Source: Juglans regia
Taxonomy: Eukaryota; Streptophyta; Magnoliopsida; Fagales; Juglandaceae
Assembly: GCF_001411555.2 (NCBI RefSeq)
Contig: NC_049909.1
Location: 19,144,623-19,208,622, forward strand
Reading direction: 5' to 3'
DNA length: 64,000 bases
The notes under the pieces were generated by a model. The model ran no database searches and was not told the origin of the DNA. It was given only the letters and a program-made list of their open reading frames with translations. The first letter of the stretch is position 1; every line of letters begins with the position of its first letter. Positions 59,170-64,000 of this stretch are shown one piece after another. The translations under genes and the position numbers were made by a program.

Positions 59170-60910
59170 ATTCTGCTGTCCAATACTTACCGCTCCTGAC
59201 CGTTCAGTGAATAATTAACTTCGGTAAATTAAGTAATACTTAATATTTTAAGTAATCTGAAGTAAATTAACTTCAGTGAATTATAATACTCAGTACTTAT
59301 AATAATACTCGATAAGTGATTAAGTAAATAATTGTTAATATATTAATGTATTTTTTATATTTTTTTAAAATATTTAAAAATAATAAAAAAAGTGAATTAA
59401 AAAAAAAAACACCACTTTTACCCTAGCCATCACTTGTAGCAATAAGCTGCAAGCGGCAGCTCCTACTTATAATTAGCAGATGCGTGCGTCTTGATCAGAT
59501 CGTATTCATACGGTAGAATTGGGAAAGGCAGCTGTGTGGCTGACCTGGTTTGGTTGAGGAGATCATGTTATGTAATTATTTTAATATTTTATATAATTAA
59601 TAATTTAATTTTTTTAAAAATATTAAAATAAAATTAATATTTTATTTAAATTTTAAACTTTTATCTCATTTTATCTATTAATCAAACCAAACCTTACACT
59701 ACACTATTTAGCTTGTGTTTAATTAGTTGGTGAGATCGTTTACTATTTTATTAATCTAAACAGTTTATTATTATTATTATTTATAAATTATTTATTATTA
59801 TTTTATTAATATTCATTAACTATTATATTAAGAGATGAATCATGGTCGCGTATACATGCACGGCATGATGGGGATAATGGATTAGTTGTCGAGTAGCAAC
59901 TTTATCTCAGTCAAACAAGCCTGACCTAGGTTGCGTTAATTTACAAGCATCATCTCCAGCCATTGAATATTGTTGGTAAATAATATTTTGTCACATTCTG
60001 TATAAGAACAAAAACATCGACATTCAAAATTATTTTGATATTCATTTACTAAGAACTTAATTTGGACACGTAGTATCTACATGAGTATTAATGTGCAATA
60101 CAAAGCTAGCTTAGTTTATAACTAACAATTAATAAAATACGTCGTTGATGCCCACGCCCAGTCAACCGCCACCTTCTTTAAAATATGATCAATTACTCAT
60201 ATCATATTAGAATAATTAGTTGGAAAATACTACTCTACCGACTAATATCACCCTAATTAGTTCACCCAAATGTACTACTTTTATGTCTTTTAAGGGCCAA
60301 GACTACCCGAGGGCGGCAGCTCTTTTGCTCCGTCAAAACAAAGCCAAAACAAGGCCAAAAATAAAAAATAAAAAAATGCTGGGGGACCGATGAATTGGAC
60401 CCCAAGTCGACCGATACTATGCTTCTTTGTTTTTTTTTTTTAAAAAAAAAAAAAAACTTAATTTTTAACGAAGTGCTTATCCATGAATTAGTATTTAAAA
60501 AGGGTAGTGATAGGCTTACTACCTATCTACTACCCATCTACTACTTGTAGTGTTTTTATTTTTTTATCATTTTATTTTAAGTATTTTTTTAACATCCTTA
60601 ATCATTAAGAAAAAATTAAAAATATATATAAATTTACTAATTATCACTTCCTTAACTATTAAGTAAAATAAAAAATTATAAAAAAATTAAATATAAAAAA
60701 AATAGTAAATGAGTAATAAGAGGGTACTAATCTTATCATTTTTCATTTAAAAAACATGTCTAAAGAAAAAAAAAAAGTTGAAAAGATTGCACTTGGTCAA
60801 GCTATCCGTACCTTTTATCGTTACAGGTAGCAGATGATCCAAAATAAAAAATATATGTTAACCTCGTCAATTATATCTATATAAATAGCGGTACTATATT
60901 TGAAGTCTTT
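59170..60910. other. AT-rich spacer upstream of copy 3
   Basis: Includes the empty MULE site (59740-59748), another member of the AT-rich MITE family (about 59570-59700), and an unduplicated segment after 60146 with a MITE-like stretch at 60490-60740. No gene seen. Confidence 0.55.
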
Positions 60911-60929
60911 TATGCCAAACACTAATTTA

Positions 60930-61270
60930 TAGTAAAATATATAATAATATAATAAAAATTACAATAAAATTAATATTTAAATAAAATTAGTTTGGACTGA
61001 AGTACGAAAATATCATTCTCTAACCTTATTTTTCTTATCTTACTTTTTCTCAAATATATATCACAACCGTACCAAAAGATAAAACAAATATATATAGATG
61101 GAACAAAGAACAAATCTGGACGAAATGGACATAACGAAAAAAAATTAAAGGCCAACGTCCAAATGTAATAAAGCCAATAAAGTGAAAATTAAGGCTATAA
61201 AAAAATAAGTCCGTTAACCAACGGCTACAAAAGCCAACGGAAAGAAAAGTAAATATTATAAATACTAACA
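60930..61270 (-). repeat. Probable 3' LTR of Copia element 3
   Basis: On the minus strand a purine-rich tract (AGTGGGAGAAA, about 61271-61281) is followed by TGTTAGTATTTATAATATT at 61270, as at a retrotransposon 3' LTR start. The outer limit is a guess because the partner LTR is outside the window. Confidence 0.5.
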
Positions 61271-64000
61271 TTTCTCCCACTATTTTTAATAATAATAAAA
61301 TATATATAAGAGATACTTTCAGACAAAGAATGATTATTATGCATCATGAAGGTATACTCTGCATTGAACTCTCATCCAGTGAAATAAAAACCTTTACTCC
61401 AGAGTCAGTAGTAGTCTCAGACTCAAACTATGACTGCTTAAGGGAAATAAAGAATTATTACTCACACACAATAATCTAGGTGTTAACATGAGCTTTTTTA
61501 GCCAGCACATTACGGCATTGTGCTAATCTCGATTTTATAAGTGTATTTGAAAATAAATCCAAATCTTATAGAGAGCGGCCCCACTCTCACACTCACATAG
61601 GTGAAATCTGTCAAAGGTGCTCATGTAATTCTTACACCCTACTCATAAGAGCTACAGAATTTCATTAAGAGTTTCAACAAAAACTTATCCTCCACAACAT
61701 TACAGGATAATGCACCCACATCATAGGAATGAGAAATAAAATAAATAGTGCATTTCTTACGACCATCATATGATTCATTTTTCCTATTGAACCCAGTGCT
61801 CAAGATCTCTGATCCCCAAGTTGGGTATCCTCATACATGGCTTATGAATTTATGAGTTTTAATCTCATTCCCCTTGATGTATTCCATACCCTTTCTCTTG
61901 TCAAGGCCTTTGTAAGTGGATCTGCAAGATTATCACAAGATTTAATATAATCCACGTTAATAACACCATCAGTCAAATAAGATCCCACAGTACTGTGTTT
62001 TTTTCTTATGGATCTGGATTTACCTTTATAGTAACGGTTTTGTACTCCTACCAATAGTAGCAGTACTATCACAATGAATTAAAATAGGTGGAACTGGTTT
62101 TTCCCATAAGGGAATCTCGTGTAATAAATCTCTCAATCAGTTTACTTCCTCACTTGCTGAAGCTAAAGCTATAAGCTCAGCTTCCATAATTGAGTTAGCA
62201 ATAATCGTTTGTTTTTTAGACTTCCAATACACAAGCTCACCACCCAAGGTGAAAATAAAACCAGTAGTTGAAAGAGAATCACCTGACAAGGTATTCCAAT
62301 CAGAATCACTAAAACCTTTAAGTACAACAGAATACCTTTTATAAAATAAGCCATAATATTTTGTACCGGATAAATATTTCATTATCTGATCCATTGCATA
62401 CCAATGGTCTCTTCTAGGTTTGGTTGTAAATCTACTAAGTACTGCTACAGCATAACCAATGTCAGGTCTAGTACAATCAGTCGCATAACATAAACTCTCA
62501 ATCATGCTAGTATATTTCTCTTGATTAATCACATCATCATGATTTTCAATAGAAAATAAATGAACACTAGAATCAAAAGGAGTAACAACATGCTTGCATC
62601 CAACATAATTATATTTATTCAGTAATTTTTCTACGTAATGCAATTGATCAAGGAAAATACCATCACATGTTTTGGTAATTTTCATACCAAAAATAAAATT
62701 ACCCTCACCAAAATCTTTCATGTCAAAATGGTTACTAAGCATACTTTTTGTTTCATCTATGATATGCAAATTAGAACCAAATATCAATAAATCATCAACA
62801 TATAAGCTAATAATAACATGTGAATTTTTCCAAGATTTATGATAAATACATTTATCACTTCCATTTGACTTATAGCCATTTTCAATCATGCAAGAGTCAA
62901 ATTTCTCATGCCATTGTTTAGGGGCCTGTTTTAAGCCATATGGAGATTTTGTCAACTTACACACTTTGCTTTCTTGGCCAGGCTCTACAAAGCCTTCGGG
63001 TTAGTCCATATAAATCTATTCATCTAGGTCCCCATTTAAAAAAGATGTTTTAACATCCATTTGATGAATCATTAAATTAAAAATTGATGCAATGACAATC
63101 AATAATCTAATGGATGTTATTCTTGTAACTGGAGAAAAAGTGTCAAAAAAATCAATGTCAGTTCTTTGTTTAAAACCTTTCGCAACTAGTCTAGCCTTGA
63201 ATTTTTCAACTGTTCCATCTGGTCTAATTTTTTTTCTAAGGACCTATTTATACCCTATGGATTTGTAACCTGGTGGTAATTCAACTAATTTCCAAGTTTT
63301 ATTAGAAATTAGTGAATCCATCTCATCAACCACAGCTTCTTTCCAAAATATAAAATCAGGTGATGCTAAGGCTTCTTGTACATTCTTTGGATTTTCCTCA
63401 ATATTGTAAATATAATAGTCAGAACCAAAATCTTTTTCAATTCTAGCTCTCTTACTCCTTCTTAATTCAAAAATTTTTTCACTTTCTAAAGGAGTAGAAG
63501 AACTAACTTCATAAAAAATATTTTTTCTAAATTCTTGTCCCCCACTATTTTTTGATTTAGAAGGAAATTTTTCTTCATGAAAAATTGCATCACCAAATTC
63601 AAAAATAACTTTATTACCAACATCAAAAAATCTATAGGCTGTGCTATTTTTTGCATATCCAAAAAAGACACAAGTGGTAGTTCTAACACCCAATTTGGGT
63701 CTTTTAGGATCATTTAGCCTTACAAAAGCCAAACAACCCCAAACTTTAAAATACCCCAAATTTGGCTTATACCCTCTCCATAATTCAAAATGTATAGTTT
63801 TTGAATTTTTGTAAGGCACCCTATTTAAACATGACAAACAGTCAAAACTGTTTCACCCCAAAAACTTAAAGGAGCGCCTGAATCAATAATTATAGCATTC
63901 ATCAACTCAATCAATGTTCTATTTTTTCTCTCAGCTACACCATTAGATGCAGGTGAGTATGGTGCAATAGTTTCATGAATAATTTCCAAGGACTGAACAA
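61271..64000 (-). mobile_element. Copia element 3, 3' part, truncated by the window edge
   Basis: Minus-strand Copia pol of a third family. The integrase C-terminal part is at about 63240-64000 (…KVWGCLAFVRLNDPKRPKLG…FFGYAKNSTAYRFFD). Reverse transcriptase is at 62137-63240 (SPYGLKQAPKQWHEKFD; catalytic YVDD in SLYVDDLLIFG). RNase H follows, to about 61842 (…SDSDWNTLSGDSLSTTGF…; …DNLADPLTKAL). It is disrupted by stops around 63000-63240, at 62137, and by a frame change into the last piece (61842-62072), and is inactive. Confidence 0.9.

Larger units (their letters stand above)
46271..60146. repeat. Second tandem duplication, unit 2 (reductase copy 3)
   Basis: Sister of 29852-46211. It starts ATTGATAAAATATTAATATAA at 46271, is interrupted at once by the CACTA element (46292-55717), resumes with GAGCAGTAGCATCC at 55721 and ends near AATTAATAAAATAC at 60146. 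Unit 2 has extra stretches relative to unit 1 (for example 56605-56890, 57886-58055 and 59170-59700). Confidence 0.88.

Noticed and set aside
1..64000. CRISPR arrays, bacterial operons, ribosome-binding sites, rRNA or intact tRNA genes
   Set aside because: None seen. The window is eukaryotic nuclear DNA; the only tRNA-like parts are SINE promoters and Copia primer-binding sites.

Overview
The window is nuclear DNA of a flowering plant, most likely a woody eudicot. It is AT-rich, its genes have GT-AG introns, it holds a group III WRKY gene and a plant SEH1 nucleoporin gene, and it is packed with plant-type transposons (Copia, CACTA, Mutator-like, LINE, tRNA-derived SINE, many MITEs). One abundant AT-rich MITE family and the reductase family look like those of Fagales trees such as walnut, pecan or oak; this is inference.

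Layout. 1-5.8 kb: an intact three-exon WRKY gene (+) with clustered W-boxes upstream. 5.8-15.5 kb: a direct tandem duplication of about 4.85 kb, each unit holding a probable solo LTR and MITEs. The first unit ends in a 3' scrap of a reductase gene and the second runs into an intact reductase gene (copy 1, -, 15.4-17.0 kb). 17-21 kb: intergenic MITEs and two decayed copies of the last SEH1 exon. 21.3-26.1 kb: intact eight-exon SEH1 gene (-) with a SINE in intron 3. 26.7-29.1 kb: dead LINE.

29.8-60.1 kb: a second tandem duplication, each unit carrying one intact reductase gene (copies 2 and 3, -, nearly identical). Four elements landed afterwards. In unit 1: a Copia element 18 bp past the copy 2 stop codon and a 7.9-kb Mutator-like element 0.24 kb upstream of its ATG. 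In unit 2: a CACTA element carrying a fragment of a CCCH zinc-finger/WD40 gene, itself split by a second Copia element. For the first three insertions the empty site is preserved in the sister unit, so ends and target-site duplications can be read base by base. 60.9-64 kb: a third Copia element, truncated by the window edge.

The host genes total five intact models: one defence-type transcription factor, one nuclear-pore scaffold protein and three NADPH-dependent reductases of the dihydroflavonol/anthocyanidin reductase family. All recognised transposon polyproteins are broken, but a small GRF zinc-finger gene inside the Mutator-like element is still open. The most interesting content is the reductase cluster, whose sister copies now have different TE-derived flanks, and the gene cargo of the Mutator-like and CACTA elements.
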